A DNA stretch of 64,000 nucleotides from Streptomyces sp. NBC_00162 (GCF_024611995.1 NZ_CP102509.1:5828001-5892000), one strand, 5' to 3'; counted from the first letter of the stretch, positions 45,708 through 56,108 are shown. Notes: generated by a model not told the origin, from the sequence alone. Translations and numbers: made by a program.

Positions 45708-46346
45708 ATGGGCGAGTGGCTCGCGTGGGGTGGGGTGGTCGTGGCGGTCGCCGCGGCCCTGTTGGTGCTCGTGATCCTGGATCGGGCGGCCGGTGCGGCC
45801 TTCGAGCGCAAGCGGGCCGAGGAGAGGGTCCGACTGCTCGCACACGTCGCCGAGCCCACTGCCGCGCCGGGGAATCCGAAGTTCGACGACGTCGGCGGCA
45901 TCCCGCACCCCTCGGCGGCGCAACTCGGGGACCGGCGCGACGACTTCACACCGATCCTCGTGGAGTACTACGCCTACGGACTGACGCAGGCCCGCAGCAG
46001 CTTCGCGACCAGCCAGCGGTTCGCCGGGGTCGGCGCGGCGATCCTCCTCGTCGGAGTGGCCCTGGCCGTCTGGAAGGCCGAAAGCGGCGGAGAGCTGTAC
46101 CTCGGGATGGTGACCAGCTCGGTCGGACTGGTCACGACCCTGGTCGGCCAGCTGTTCCACCGGCGGGCCGACATCGCCCTCAAGCACATGGCCGACCAGA
46201 CCACCTCGCTGCGCGACGACCGGCGCGCCGCCGAGACCACGCAGCAGGCCATAGGGCTGCTGGACGAGGTCGCGGACCCGGAGCTCCGGGGCCGGCTCCA
46301 GGCAGGACTGATCATGAAATTGTCCGGGGCCGAGCTGCCCCGCTAG
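45708..46346 (+). CDS. two-TM membrane protein, possible TRADD-N-associated family
   Basis: 212 residues. One N-terminal transmembrane helix (about 7-27), then a soluble segment, then a hairpin of two helices (about 105-125 and 130-155) flanked by YYAYGLTQARSSFATSQRF and LFHRRADIALKHMADQTTSLR. This central pattern resembles the two-helix membrane domain described beside bacterial TRADD-N conflict proteins. No effector is fused or adjacent, so an immunity role is speculative. GGGGG precedes the ATG. Confidence 0.5.
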   Translation: MGEWLAWGGVVVAVAAALLVLVILDRAAGAAFERKRAEERVRLLAHVAEPTAAPGNPKFDDVGGIPHPSAAQLGDRRDDFTPILVEYYAYGLTQARSSFATSQRFAGVGAAILLVGVALAVWKAESGGELYLGMVTSSVGLVTTLVGQLFHRRADIALKHMADQTTSLRDDRRAAETTQQAIGLLDEVADPELRGRLQAGLIMKLSGAELPR

Positions 46347-46361
46347 CGGGATAGTAGGAGT

Positions 46362-46586
46362 ATGTGCCGCTCCATTAAGACCCTGCGCCCGCCCGCCATC
46401 CCCGAGAAGGCCACCGAGGAGGAGATCCGCGCCGCCGCGCTGCAGTACGTACGCAAGGTGTCCGGCTTCCGGGTGCCCGCCGCGCACAACCGCGCGGTGT
46501 TCGAGGCGGCGGTGGACGCCATCGCCGAGGCCACCGCCGAGCTCCTCGACGGGGTGCACGTACGCGGCCAGGCCGCCCCCGCATGA
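46362..46586 (+). CDS. DUF2277 protein
   Basis: 74 residues, full family length. MCRSIKTLRPP begins the family, and AALQYVRKVSGFRVPAAHNRAVF is its conserved core. Small helical protein of unknown function. Ribosome site TAGGAG is 2-3 nt before the ATG, which is close; GATAGT 6 nt upstream may allow leaderless initiation. Confidence 0.85.
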   Translation: MCRSIKTLRPPAIPEKATEEEIRAAALQYVRKVSGFRVPAAHNRAVFEAAVDAIAEATAELLDGVHVRGQAAPA

Positions 46587-46619
46587 CCCGGGCGGGGGCC
46601 GCCCCGATCGGGTGCGCGG

Positions 46620-47183
46620 TCAGGCGGCCGCGCGGCGCCGCAGTACCCACACCCCGGCGCCCAGCGCACCCGCGACGAGGGCGCCGCCCATGGCGATCTG
46701 ACCCGGGCTCATCGAGTCGATGCTGCCGCCCATCCCGCCGCGCGCGGCGCCCGAGCTGACCTGCAGGGAGACGGTGACGCGCTCACCGCCCGGGCTGCAC
46801 TCGAAGGTGACGCGGTGGGTGCCCAGGGAGGCGTTGCGGTAGACGGTGGCGCCGCCGAAGAGGTTGGTGGCCTCCAGGTTGCCCGGAGTCAGGCGTACCT
46901 CTCCGAAGGCGCTGGAGGTGGCCCGGCCGACCTTGGTGCCGCAGCCCGCGAGGTTGAGGGCCACCCGGCCGCCCGGGGCGACGGTGTTGGGGGAGACGGT
47001 GGCGGTGGGGGCGGCGTACGCGATGGCGGCGGGCGTGGCGGCGGCGATGGCGAGGGTCGCGGCCGCGACGGCCAGCAGGCGGCGCGACGCGGCACACGGC
47101 CGGACGGTCTCCTGGCCGGACTGCCGTACGGACTGGCGGACGGACTGCTGGACACGGGGCGTGGCGGGCTGTTTGGCGGGCAT
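46620..47183 (-). CDS. secreted cell-surface protein with C-terminal membrane anchor
   Basis: 187 residues. The N-terminus has tandem SVRQSVRQS repeats and Arg before a signal peptide (about 35-58, AYAA cleavage). The mature beta-rich domain starts PTATVSPNTVAPGGRVALNLAGC and contains two Cys that may pair. A C-terminal helix (GQIAMGGALVAGALGAGVWVL) followed by RRRAAA anchors it; there is no LPXTG-type sortase signal. Similar small surface proteins are common in streptomycetes; function unknown. Confidence 0.72.
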   Translation of the reverse strand: MPAKQPATPRVQQSVRQSVRQSGQETVRPCAASRRLLAVAAATLAIAAATPAAIAYAAPTATVSPNTVAPGGRVALNLAGCGTKVGRATSSAFGEVRLTPGNLEATNLFGGATVYRNASLGTHRVTFECSPGGERVTVSLQVSSGAARGGMGGSIDSMSPGQIAMGGALVAGALGAGVWVLRRRAAA

Positions 47184-47351
47184 GGAGAGAACTCCTCGGC
47201 TCCTCGAAACGGCGCGGCCAGGGCACGGGTGTGACGCGGATTCGGTTGCGCACCGTGCTGTGGACGCTAGGAGCCCAGCCCGGGGGCGGCGATCGGGGCC
47301 GGGTGAACGGGTGAGCCACTGCTCCGCCCGGGGGAGGAGCGGGGTGGCTCC

Positions 47352-47984
47352 CTACGCCACCGGCGCCGCCGTCGGCGCGGCCGGGCGGCGGACGAGGAAG
47401 GCCGCCAGGGCGCCCGCGGCGAAGAGCGCGACGATGGAGACAGCGGTCCCCAGCCACTGCGTGCCGAGCCACTGGGTGCCGAAGTAGCCCAGGGCCACGC
47501 TGTAACCCGCCCAGGCCATGCCCGCCAGCATCGACCAGGGCAGGAATTCCTTCACCTTGCGCTGCGTCTTGCCCGCGCCCAGTGACACCACCGAGCGCCC
47601 GGCCGGGGCGAAGCGGGCGATCACCACCAGGGCGCCGCCACCACGAGCCAGAGCCGCGCCGAGGCGCTCGTGGGCCCGCGTCAGCCGGCGGGAGCGGGCG
47701 ATGGCCCGGTCCAGCCGGGCACCGCCGCGCCGGCCCAGCCGGTACGCGGCCATGTCACCCAGCACCGAGGCGGTCGTGGCGATCACGAGCAGGGCCAGGA
47801 TGTCCGGCACCTGTTCGGGCACGGCCACCGGACCCGCCGCCCCGGCTGCCGCCGCGGCCGCCGCGGCGGTGATCACCAGGACCCCGCTCGGCAGTACCGG
47901 AAGGAAGACGTCGAGCACGACGGACACCGCCACCACGGCGTAGATCCATGGGCTCGCGGTCAGCGACCCCAGAGTCTCAAACAA
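47352..47984 (-). CDS. DedA-family membrane protein
   Basis: 210 residues. The DedA/SNARE-associated core spans about 55-165: SVLGDMAAYRLGRRGG, ERLGAALARGGGALVVIARFAPAGRSVVSLGAG and the FLPWSMLAGMAWAGYSVALGYFG block. These flippase-like proteins move polyprenyl phosphate or phosphatidylethanolamine across the membrane. The start is TTG 47984, supported by GGGGAG 6 nt before it. A 15-bp tandem duplication encodes GTQWLGTQWLGT. Confidence 0.85.
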   Translation of the reverse strand: MFETLGSLTASPWIYAVVAVSVVLDVFLPVLPSGVLVITAAAAAAAAGAAGPVAVPEQVPDILALLVIATTASVLGDMAAYRLGRRGGARLDRAIARSRRLTRAHERLGAALARGGGALVVIARFAPAGRSVVSLGAGKTQRKVKEFLPWSMLAGMAWAGYSVALGYFGTQWLGTQWLGTAVSIVALFAAGALAAFLVRRPAAPTAAPVA

Positions 47985-48139
47985 AGCGGGACTCCCCAGT
48001 CCGGTTGACGTGCAGCGGCATGAAGCGCCGCGACGTCGCGGGGGAGCGGCAGGAGCGGCTTGACAGCCATACAGCGTACGCCCGGCGTTCGCACACCGGT
48101 TGCCCGGGGCGCCCCCGCACCCCCCGGCGCGTCAGGCCC

Positions 48140-48192
48140 CCGACGCCACACCCGATGACACACCGAACGTCACACCCGACGTCACACCCGAG
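48140..48192. repeat. degenerate 12-bp tandem repeats
   Basis: About four units of CCGACGTCACAC (variants CCGACGCCACAC, CCGATGACACA, CCGAACGTCACAC) lie in the 222-bp gap between the dedA start and the phoD stop. No further structure seen in that gap. Confidence 0.6.
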
Positions 48193-48206
48193 GCCAGGCC
48201 CGCACC

Positions 48207-49862
<1,656 letters not shown>

Positions 49863-49908
49863 CTAACTCCCCCTCCTCCGTAGCCCCTTTGATCACGGTA
49901 CGACGGGG

Positions 49909-49930
49909 AGGGGGAGCCTCGCCTCCCCCT
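49909..49930 (-). terminator. hairpin after the HNH nuclease gene
   Basis: An 8-bp G/C stem (AGGGGGAG / CTCCCCCT) with a 6-nt loop, 28 bp past the nuclease stop and before the PhoD start codon. Confidence 0.5.
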
Positions 49931-49957
49931 GGCGGGGGAAATGATCGGCCGGCCGGG

Positions 49958-50611
49958 TCAGCAGCCGTTGAGGACGTTCACCAGGGCGGTCTTCTCCGCG
50001 GAGTCGATGCTCAGGCCCCAGTACTGCTTCACGTGGACCCACATCCGCGCGTACGTGCAGCGGTACGAGGTGCGCGACGGCATCCACTCGGCGGGGTCGA
50101 GGTCGCCCTTGGCCTGGTTGACGTTGTCGGTGACCGCGATGAGCTGCGGGCGGGTGAGGTCGTTGGCGAACTGCTGGCGCTTGGCGGTGGTCCAGGAGCT
50201 GGCGCCGGACCGCCAGGCCTCGGAGAGCGCCACGACGTGGTCGATGTCGAGGTCGGCGGCGGCGGTCCAGGTGGCGCCGTCGTACTCGGAGTACCAGGTT
50301 CCGCTCACGGCCGCACAGGCGGAGTCCTGGACGACGTTCACGCCGTCGCGCTTGAGGACGGTCTCGCGGGTGTTGCAGCTGCCGGAGACGGTGCTCCAGT
50401 GCGGGAAGAGGTCGCGGCTGTAGCCGCTGCTGGATCCTTCCGCCTTCGGCGTGACGGTCGCCAGGTACGAGCGCGCGGCCGAGGCGCTGATGGGGGTGGG
50501 CGGAGCGGCCTGGGCGGCGGGGGCGTTGACGAGGGAGGTGAGGGAAGCGAGGGCGACTGCCGACGCGAACACGCCAATTCGACGCGCGTAGACGGTGGGT
50601 ATGAGTGCCAT
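49958..50611 (-). CDS. secreted HNH-family nuclease (DUF1524)
   Basis: 217 residues. Signal peptide 1-36 (AQA-AP). The HNH core is DLDIDHVVALSEAW near 125, followed by LIAVTDNVNQAKGDLDPAEW and the late YARMWVHVKQYW. Four Cys (GSCNTRET, DSACAAV, YRCTY, LNGC) suggest disulfide-stabilised secretion. Streptomycetes secrete such DNases to scavenge nucleic acids or during development. ATG 50611 with GGAG upstream; the longer frame lacks a signal at its start. Confidence 0.85.
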   Translation of the reverse strand: MALIPTVYARRIGVFASAVALASLTSLVNAPAAQAAPPTPISASAARSYLATVTPKAEGSSSGYSRDLFPHWSTVSGSCNTRETVLKRDGVNVVQDSACAAVSGTWYSEYDGATWTAAADLDIDHVVALSEAWRSGASSWTTAKRQQFANDLTRPQLIAVTDNVNQAKGDLDPAEWMPSRTSYRCTYARMWVHVKQYWGLSIDSAEKTALVNVLNGC

Positions 50612-50966
50612 GAGGGGCTCCCTGAGTGCGGGGGGTGTGGCCGTGCGGGCCCCGGCGGGGCGCGGCCATGCTTCCGGCGCCAGGTTTCGAGGGGATGGGC
50701 GCCAGGTGACAGCGTGGCGACATGAGCACGTCATATCAAGCCCGCGCAACACCGTTCCTTCAAGCGGAAGTTGAGATTCCGACAGGGTGGGGCCTCAGGA
50801 GCGGGATGGAGCGGGGCCAAAGACCTATTCCGGACGGCCGGGGGCGTCGCATGCCCCGGGCGGAGCAGAAGGGGAGTGGCTCTTCGCCGGAAGCGACCCC
50901 GGACACGCGCACTTCAGGTCTCTCGGTACGGCGGCGTCCTGCCCGACCGATTGAGGTTCCACCCCT
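50612..50966 (+). promoter_or_regulatory. leader region; possible yybP-ykoY manganese riboswitch
   Basis: A 355-bp gap upstream of a truncated GDT1/TMEM165 gene. At 50869-50880 AAGGGGAGTGGC resembles the conserved GGGGAGUA loop of yybP-ykoY riboswitches, which commonly control this gene family. Downstream it is followed by GC-rich paired segments up to about 50945. A separate hairpin (CCGGGGGC / GCCCCGG, 50838-50860) precedes it. I could not fit the whole consensus, so this is a candidate only. Confidence 0.35.
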
Positions 50967-51065
50967 GTGTTCAGCTTCGGCGTCACGGCGATCGCCTTCG
51001 GCGACGTCTTCCTCGCCGAACTCCCCGACAAGACGGCCCTCGCCGGCCTGATGCTCGCTGTACGA
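50967..51065 (+). pseudogene. truncated GDT1/TMEM165 (UPF0016) transporter gene
   Basis: GTG opens a frame reading FSFGVTAIAFGDVFLAEL then PDKTALAGLMLAV, the family's first helix with the metal-binding ExGD/T-like ELPDKT motif. A real gene continues for about 190 residues and six helices. Here homology stops after about 32 codons and the frame runs into G-rich sequence bordering the palindromic element. The remainder is not found beyond the element, so the gene is a 5' remnant. These transporters export Mn2+ or Ca2+. Confidence 0.75.
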
Positions 51066-51110
51066 GGCGGTTGGGGGGTGGGGGGGGGTGTGGCGGGGCT
51101 TCGGGGGGCA

Positions 51111-52142
51111 GGTGGGGGCTTCGGGGGTCGGGGTCTCGGCGGGGCGGGATCAGGGAGGGTTTGGGGTTTCCCGTCAGTCCCACTGTCTCCCCGGGTCGGG
51201 CCGGTCTGTAAAGGGCGCTCCTCCTTCGTCGTCGCGTCGCTTCGCGATGGCCTTCGGCCACCCTTGACAGACCGTCCCGCCCCGGAAAGACAGGACTGTC
51301 GGGAAGCCCCCAAAAGAACGGTCCACCGGTTCCATGGACGGGCGGGGGCCATCAGCGACCGGCTCCCGGGTTCCGTGCGGCAGGGTTCGCGCCCGGGCCC
51401 GTAGAGAGCGGATGGCGGGGTCGGCGGGCGCGTCAGATCGCTACACACTTCTCACCCATGGCGTCCGGCGCCCGTCTGGGGCTGGGCATAAGCCGCCCAC
51501 GGCCGGCACACGCGTCTCGATCACGCGACTGCGGGTCGTTTGTCCGTATTTGGCGGCGAGTTGAGAGCCAATCGATCTTTTCCCGGAGTGAGGGACCCAA
51601 AAGTCCGGCACCACACTCCGTCAGAGCACTTTCCGTGCCCGCGACCGCCCGCAGACGCCCTCCAGGAGCGTCAACTGGCGGTCTGGGGCGGCTTATGTCC
51701 AGCCCATGCCGGTCTGATCGCCGCCAGACCACCTCAGGCGGCAGCGGCCAGTGGGCGGCCTATTCCCAGCCCCAGACGGCCCGCAGCCGCCAGACAATGA
51801 GCAAGTGTGTAGCGATCTGATGCGCCCACCGGCCCCGGATTCCCTCCCGATCGGCCCGGGCGCATGCCCGCCCACGGCAGCCAAGCAGCCGGTCCCTGAT
51901 GTCCCCCGGTCTGAATCGTGAACCGGTGGACCGTTCTTTTGGGGGCTTCCCGACAGTCCTGTCTTTCCGGGGCGGGACGGTCTGTCAAGGGTGGCCGAAG
52001 GCCATCGCGAAGCGACGCGACGACGAAGGAGGAGCGCCCTTTACAGACCGGCCCGACCCGGGGAGACAGTGGGACTGACGGGAAACCCCCAAACCCTCCC
52101 TGATCCCGCCCCGCTGAGACCCCGACCCCCGAAGCCCCCACC
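51111..52142. repeat. 1.03-kb hierarchical palindrome
   Basis: Outer arms 51111-51332 and 51920-52142 are complementary with only a few differences. Pairing continues inward, weaker (about 65-75%), to about 51500/51753: for instance CAGATCGCTACACACTT at 51434 and its complement at 51804. About 250 unpaired bases form the centre. Each outer arm is itself an inverted repeat: 51161-51215 pairs with 51263-51316, and their counterparts lie at 51936-51989 and 52037-52093. No frame has Streptomyces codon bias. It abuts the truncated GDT1 gene and ends 18 bp from the HAD gene stop. Origin and function unknown. Confidence 0.9.
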
Positions 52143-52159
52143 CGCCCTTACGCCCCCGC

Positions 52160-52843
52160 CTACGCCCCCGCTTCGACCGTGACCCGGATCGAGCCGTCAG
52201 GGGTCGTGGTCACCCGGAGGGTCGTGAGGTCCGGGGCGTGGGTCGTCGGGTTGTGGGCGGCCGCGCGGGGGCCGATGCCGATCACGCGCATGCCCGCGGC
52301 CTGGCCGGCGGCGATGCCTGCGGCCGAGTCCTCGAAGACGATGCAGTCGGCCGGGTCCATGCCCAGCGCGGCGGCGCCCTTGAGGAAGCCCTCCGGGTCG
52401 GGCTTGCTGGCCTGGACGGACTCGGCGGTGACACGTACCGCCGGCATCGGCAGGGCCGCCGCGGTCATCCTGGCCGTGGCCAGGGGCGCGTCGGCGGAAG
52501 TGACCAGGGCGTGCGGCAGTTCGGCGATCGACGCCATGAACTCCGGGGCACCCGCGACCGGGACCACGCCGTCGGTGTCGGCCGTCTCGCGGGCCAGCAT
52601 CACGGCGTTCTCCGCGAGATTGACCTCCATCGGGCGGTCCGGCAGCAGGACGGCCATGGTCGCGTAGCCCTGGCGGCCGTGGACCACCTTGAGGGCCTCC
52701 TGCGGGTCCAGCCCGTGTGACACCGCCCAGTCGCGCCAGCACCGCTCGACCGCCGCGTCGGAGTTGACGAGGGTGCCGTCCATGTCCAGGAGCAGGGCCT
52801 TGGCGGTGAGGACGACAGGTGCGGTGGTGGTGCTGGCCGACAT
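52160..52843 (-). CDS. HAD-family phosphatase (beta-phosphoglucomutase-like)
   Basis: 227 residues. Motif I LLLDMDGTLVNSD (nucleophile Asp, acid/base Asp), motif II LVTSADAP, motif III Lys in SKPDPEGFLKGAA and motif IV IVFEDSAAG. The helical cap between 30 and 95 places it among sugar-phosphate phosphatases (DOG1/GPP-like). ATG 52843 has GGAG 9 nt upstream; the frame extends upstream through the promoter repeats and is not coding there. The stop is next to the giant palindrome. Confidence 0.9.
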   Translation of the reverse strand: MSASTTTAPVVLTAKALLLDMDGTLVNSDAAVERCWRDWAVSHGLDPQEALKVVHGRQGYATMAVLLPDRPMEVNLAENAVMLARETADTDGVVPVAGAPEFMASIAELPHALVTSADAPLATARMTAAALPMPAVRVTAESVQASKPDPEGFLKGAAALGMDPADCIVFEDSAAGIAAGQAAGMRVIGIGPRAAAHNPTTHAPDLTTLRVTTTPDGSIRVTVEAGA

Positions 52844-52878
52844 ATGCGGGGCTCCAGACAAGGCGGGAAAAGAGAACA

Positions 52879-52948
52879 AGTGGTTCCGTCCACCGGTCAG
52901 GGAGTGAGGACGGAACCACTTTGTTCCTCCACGATACAAAATGGTTCC
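52879..52948. promoter_or_regulatory. three alternating TGGTTCCG boxes
   Basis: AGTGGTTCCGTCC (52879-52891) is perfectly complementary to GGACGGAACCACT (52908-52920). GGAACCACTTTGT (52912-52924) is in turn complementary, with one mismatch, to ACAAAATGGTTCC (52936-52948). The middle copy can therefore pair with either side. They lie 36-105 bp upstream of the HAD start codon: either a multi-site operator or an mRNA leader with mutually exclusive hairpins. Confidence 0.75.
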
Positions 52949-52988
52949 GCTCCGCGCCACCGCAGGTGGTGTGACCCCCGTCCCGTCC

Positions 52989-53873
52989 CTACCCCTCCAG
53001 CGCCTTGCGGGTGAGCGGGCCGTAGACGCCCCACTCCTCGTCGATGCCGTTGTCGTACTGGAAGGTCGACACGGCGTTCTCCACCCGCCAGTCGAACTTG
53101 CCGTTGATCTTGTACGTGAACAGGCCCCTTGCCGCCAGCAGCCGCTGAAGCTTCTCCACCTCCGCGCCCGAGTCCCCGTAGCGCAGGGTCGGTGCCGCTG
53201 CGGGCGGCGTAGGGCTGGGGGCGCGGCTCGTGCTCGGTGACGCGCTCGGGGAAGGGGGTGCCGACGAGCGGGACGCGCTCGGGGAGGGAGACGGCGACTT
53301 GGACGCGCTCGGCGACGCGGACGGCGAGGCTGAGGGAGAGGGGCTGGACGTCGCGGTGGTGGCCGGGGTCTGGGACGGGCCGGCCGGGGCCAGGCTCGTC
53401 ACGGGCGCCGATGCCTTCGCGTCCATCAGGGCGGTGTCGTTCCCGGCGGAATCCGGGAGCACCCACAGCGCCGCCGCCGTCCCTCCGAGGGCCACCACCG
53501 CGGCGCCGGCGATCAGGAGCGGGAGCAGCCGGCGGAAAGCCGGGCCGGTCCGCTTCTCGGAGCCCTCGTCCGGGATCGCCCGGAGTTGCGCCGTCTCGGC
53601 CGGGTGCGCCGCATGCCCGCCCTGCCAGTCCTGGCCGCCCTCGGGCCAGGGCTGGTGGGCCGGGGTCACGGGTATCCCGTACGCCGGGGTGTCGTGCTCC
53701 GGTGGCGGCGTCACCACGCGCGGTATCGGCGGAGGCGGAGCGTCGTCGTCCGGCTCGCCGGGGTCGGGCAGCGATACGTACGGGCGGACGCGCAAGGGGT
53801 CGAAACCCGCACCCGGCACACACCGGCAGCGGGCACCGACGGCGCCGCAATCTGGACAGTGCTCACCGTTCAC
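52989..53873 (-). CDS. peptidoglycan-binding-domain membrane protein
   Basis: 294 residues. N-terminal zinc-ribbon-like Cys/His cluster (HCPDCGAVGARCRCVPG), an acidic Pro-rich cytosolic part, one transmembrane helix (about 130-150), a Ser/Pro/Ala-rich wall-spanning linker (about 165-230), and a C-terminal peptidoglycan-binding-1 fold (RYGDSGAEVEKLQRLLAARG; YGPLTRKALEG). Type II topology puts the binding domain outside. GTG 53873 with GGAGGG. It may sense or anchor to the wall. Confidence 0.85.
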   Translation of the reverse strand: MNGEHCPDCGAVGARCRCVPGAGFDPLRVRPYVSLPDPGEPDDDAPPPPIPRVVTPPPEHDTPAYGIPVTPAHQPWPEGGQDWQGGHAAHPAETAQLRAIPDEGSEKRTGPAFRRLLPLLIAGAAVVALGGTAAALWVLPDSAGNDTALMDAKASAPVTSLAPAGPSQTPATTATSSPSPSASPSASPSASKSPSPSPSASRSSAPPSPSASPSTSRAPSPTPPAAAPTLRYGDSGAEVEKLQRLLAARGLFTYKINGKFDWRVENAVSTFQYDNGIDEEWGVYGPLTRKALEG

Positions 53874-54011
53874 TGGAATCCCTCCCTGGACACTGCCAGG
53901 CATTATGCAGACCCGCCGGGCAGCTCCCAACCCTCGGCCATTCCCGCCGAGAGGCCATAACCGGACACACCACGCAGGATGGAGATGATGATCCGGCCTG
54001 AGGAGGAAGCG

Positions 54012-56084
54012 ATGGCTCAGGATGCGACGAAGGATGCCGTGGACCCCGTTCCCGGCCCGCAGAACTCCGGACCCGCCGCCGAACGCGCTTCCCGCGAGGT
54101 TCTCGTCCCCATCGGCGCCCTGCTCCTGGGCCTGCTGATCGCCGCTCTCGACCAGACCATCGTCTCCACCGCCCTGCCGACCATCGTCAGCGATCTCGGC
54201 GGCATGGCGCACCTGTCCTGGGTCGTCACCGCCTACATGCTCGCCTCCACCGCCGCCACGCCCCTGTGGGGCAAACTCGGCGACCAGTACGGACGCAAGA
54301 AGCTCTTCCAGTACGCCATCGTCCTCTTCCTCATCGGCTCCGCCCTGTGCGGCCTCGCCCAGGACATGCCGCAGCTCATCGGCTTCCGCGCCCTCCAGGG
54401 CCTCGGTGGCGGCGGGCTGATCGTGCTGTCGATGGCGATCGTCGGCGACATCGTCCCGCCGCGCGAACGCGGCAAGTACCAGGGCCTCTTCGGCGGTGTC
54501 TTCGGTGCGACCAGCGTGCTGGGCCCGCTGCTGGGCGGCCTGTTCGTCGACCACCTGTCCTGGCGCTGGGTCTTCTACATCAACATCCCCATCGGTCTCG
54601 TCGCACTCGCCGTCATCGCCGCCGCGCTGCACATCCCGGTGCGCTCCTCGAAGCACACGATCGACTACCTCGGCACCCTCCTCATCGCCTCCGTCGCCAC
54701 CTGCCTCGTCCTGGTCGCCTCCCTCGGTGGCACCACCTGGGACTGGGGGTCGGCCCAGATCATCGGGCTCGCCGTCCTCGGCGCGGTGCTGCTCGTCGCC
54801 TTCCTCCTCGTGGAGCGCAAGGCCGCGGAACCCGTCCTGCCGCTGAAGCTGTTTCGCATCCGCACCTTCACCCTCTGCTCGGTGATCAGCTTCGTCGTCG
54901 GCTTCGCGATGTTCGGCGCGATGGTCTACCTGCCGACCTTCCTCCAGGTCGTCCAGGGCGTCTCGCCGACGATGTCCGGAGTCCACATGCTGCCGATGGT
55001 GCTCGGCATGCTGATCTCCTCCACCGCCTCCGGCCAGATCGTCAGCCGCACCGGCCGGTGGAAGGTCTTCCCCATCGCCGGAACCGGCGTCACCGCAGTC
55101 GGCCTGCTCCTCCTGCACCAGATGCACCGCACCAGCTCCACCTGGGAGATGAGCGTCTACTTCTTCGTCTTCGGCGTGGGACTCGGCCTGGTCATGCAGG
55201 TACTCGTACTGGTGGTGCAGAACTCCGTCAGCTACGCGGATCTCGGAGTGGCCACCTCCGGCGCGACCTTCTTCCGTTCCATCGGCGCCTCCTTCGGCGT
55301 CGCGATCTTCGGCACGATCTTCACCAACGGTCTCGACGAGAAGCTGGGCACCGCCCTCACCGGCGTCCCGCTGCCGCCCGGCGCGAGCGCCGCGCAGCTG
55401 GAGGCCGACCCGCGGGCCATCGGCGCACTCCCCGCCGAGCTGCGACCCCGCGTGCTCGACGCCTACGCCACCTCCATCACCGACGTCTTCCTCTACGCCG
55501 TGCCCGTCGTCCTCATCGCGTTCGTGGTCGCCTGGTTCCTCAAGGAGGACAAGCTCCGCGGCTCGGTCACCGCGCCCGACGTGACCGAGACCCTCGCCTC
55601 CAACCCAGTCGAGCGGTCCTCCCGCGACGAGGTCGCCCGCGCACTGTCGGTGCTCGGCACCAGGGAGGGCCGCCGGCACGTCTACGAGAAGATCACCGAG
55701 AAGGCCGGCTACGACCTGCTGCCCGCCGCGAGCTGGCTGCTGCTGCGGATCAACAAGTACGGGTCGGCGGAGCCGTCCGTGCTGGCCGAGCGCACCATCG
55801 TGCCCCTGAAGGCCATCACGGACGCCGCCCGCCAGGTCGAGGAGCGCCACCTCGCCGTACGGGACGGGCTGGCGCTGATCCTGACCGACAAGGGGCGCGA
55901 GGCGGCGGCCAAGCTCTCCGCCGCGCGCGAGGAGTCCCTCGCCGAGCTCCTCGGCGACTGGTGGGGCCCGGACCGCCCGACCGACCTGATCAAGCTGGTC
56001 CAGGAGATCAACGCGGAGCTCTGCGGTTCCGACGCCGAGGAGCCCTACGACGCCGCGCCGCGGCGGGACCACGCCGCGCCCTGA
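54012..56084 (+). CDS. MFS drug exporter (DHA2, 14 TM) fused to a MarR-like domain
   Basis: 690 residues. Residues 20-530 form a 14-helix DHA2 multidrug transporter: [14 protein letters not shown] (motif D1), [13 protein letters not shown] (motif A) and [11 protein letters not shown] (motif B). The C-terminal 150 residues are a cytosolic MarR-like winged helix ([39 protein letters not shown]). Such fusions could let a ligand or DNA-bound state modulate transport. GAGGAGG is 6 nt before ATG 54012; the ATG at 53979 is not used. Confidence 0.88.
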   Translation: MAQDATKDAVDPVPGPQNSGPAAERASREVLVPIGALLLGLLIAALDQTIVSTALPTIVSDLGGMAHLSWVVTAYMLASTAATPLWGKLGDQYGRKKLFQYAIVLFLIGSALCGLAQDMPQLIGFRALQGLGGGGLIVLSMAIVGDIVPPRERGKYQGLFGGVFGATSVLGPLLGGLFVDHLSWRWVFYINIPIGLVALAVIAAALHIPVRSSKHTIDYLGTLLIASVATCLVLVASLGGTTWDWGSAQIIGLAVLGAVLLVAFLLVERKAAEPVLPLKLFRIRTFTLCSVISFVVGFAMFGAMVYLPTFLQVVQGVSPTMSGVHMLPMVLGMLISSTASGQIVSRTGRWKVFPIAGTGVTAVGLLLLHQMHRTSSTWEMSVYFFVFGVGLGLVMQVLVLVVQNSVSYADLGVATSGATFFRSIGASFGVAIFGTIFTNGLDEKLGTALTGVPLPPGASAAQLEADPRAIGALPAELRPRVLDAYATSITDVFLYAVPVVLIAFVVAWFLKEDKLRGSVTAPDVTETLASNPVERSSRDEVARALSVLGTREGRRHVYEKITEKAGYDLLPAASWLLLRINKYGSAEPSVLAERTIVPLKAITDAARQVEERHLAVRDGLALILTDKGREAAAKLSAAREESLAELLGDWWGPDRPTDLIKLVQEINAELCGSDAEEPYDAAPRRDHAAP

Positions 56085-56108
56085 ACCTCGCGCAGCCCGG
56101 ATCAGCCC

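Noticed and set aside
51433..51820. Small ORFs in the centre of the palindrome, both ending KCVAI
   Set aside because: The shared ending is produced by the inverted repeat itself; codon use and composition are not Streptomyces-like.
51111..52142. Streptomyces telomere or insertion sequence
   Set aside because: Internal position between chromosomal genes, no telomere-type CCCGCGG palindromes recognised, and no transposase frame.
52989..56072. 1027-codon minus-strand frame
   Set aside because: Only the C-terminal 294 codons from GTG 53873 are real; the rest is antisense of the MFS gene.
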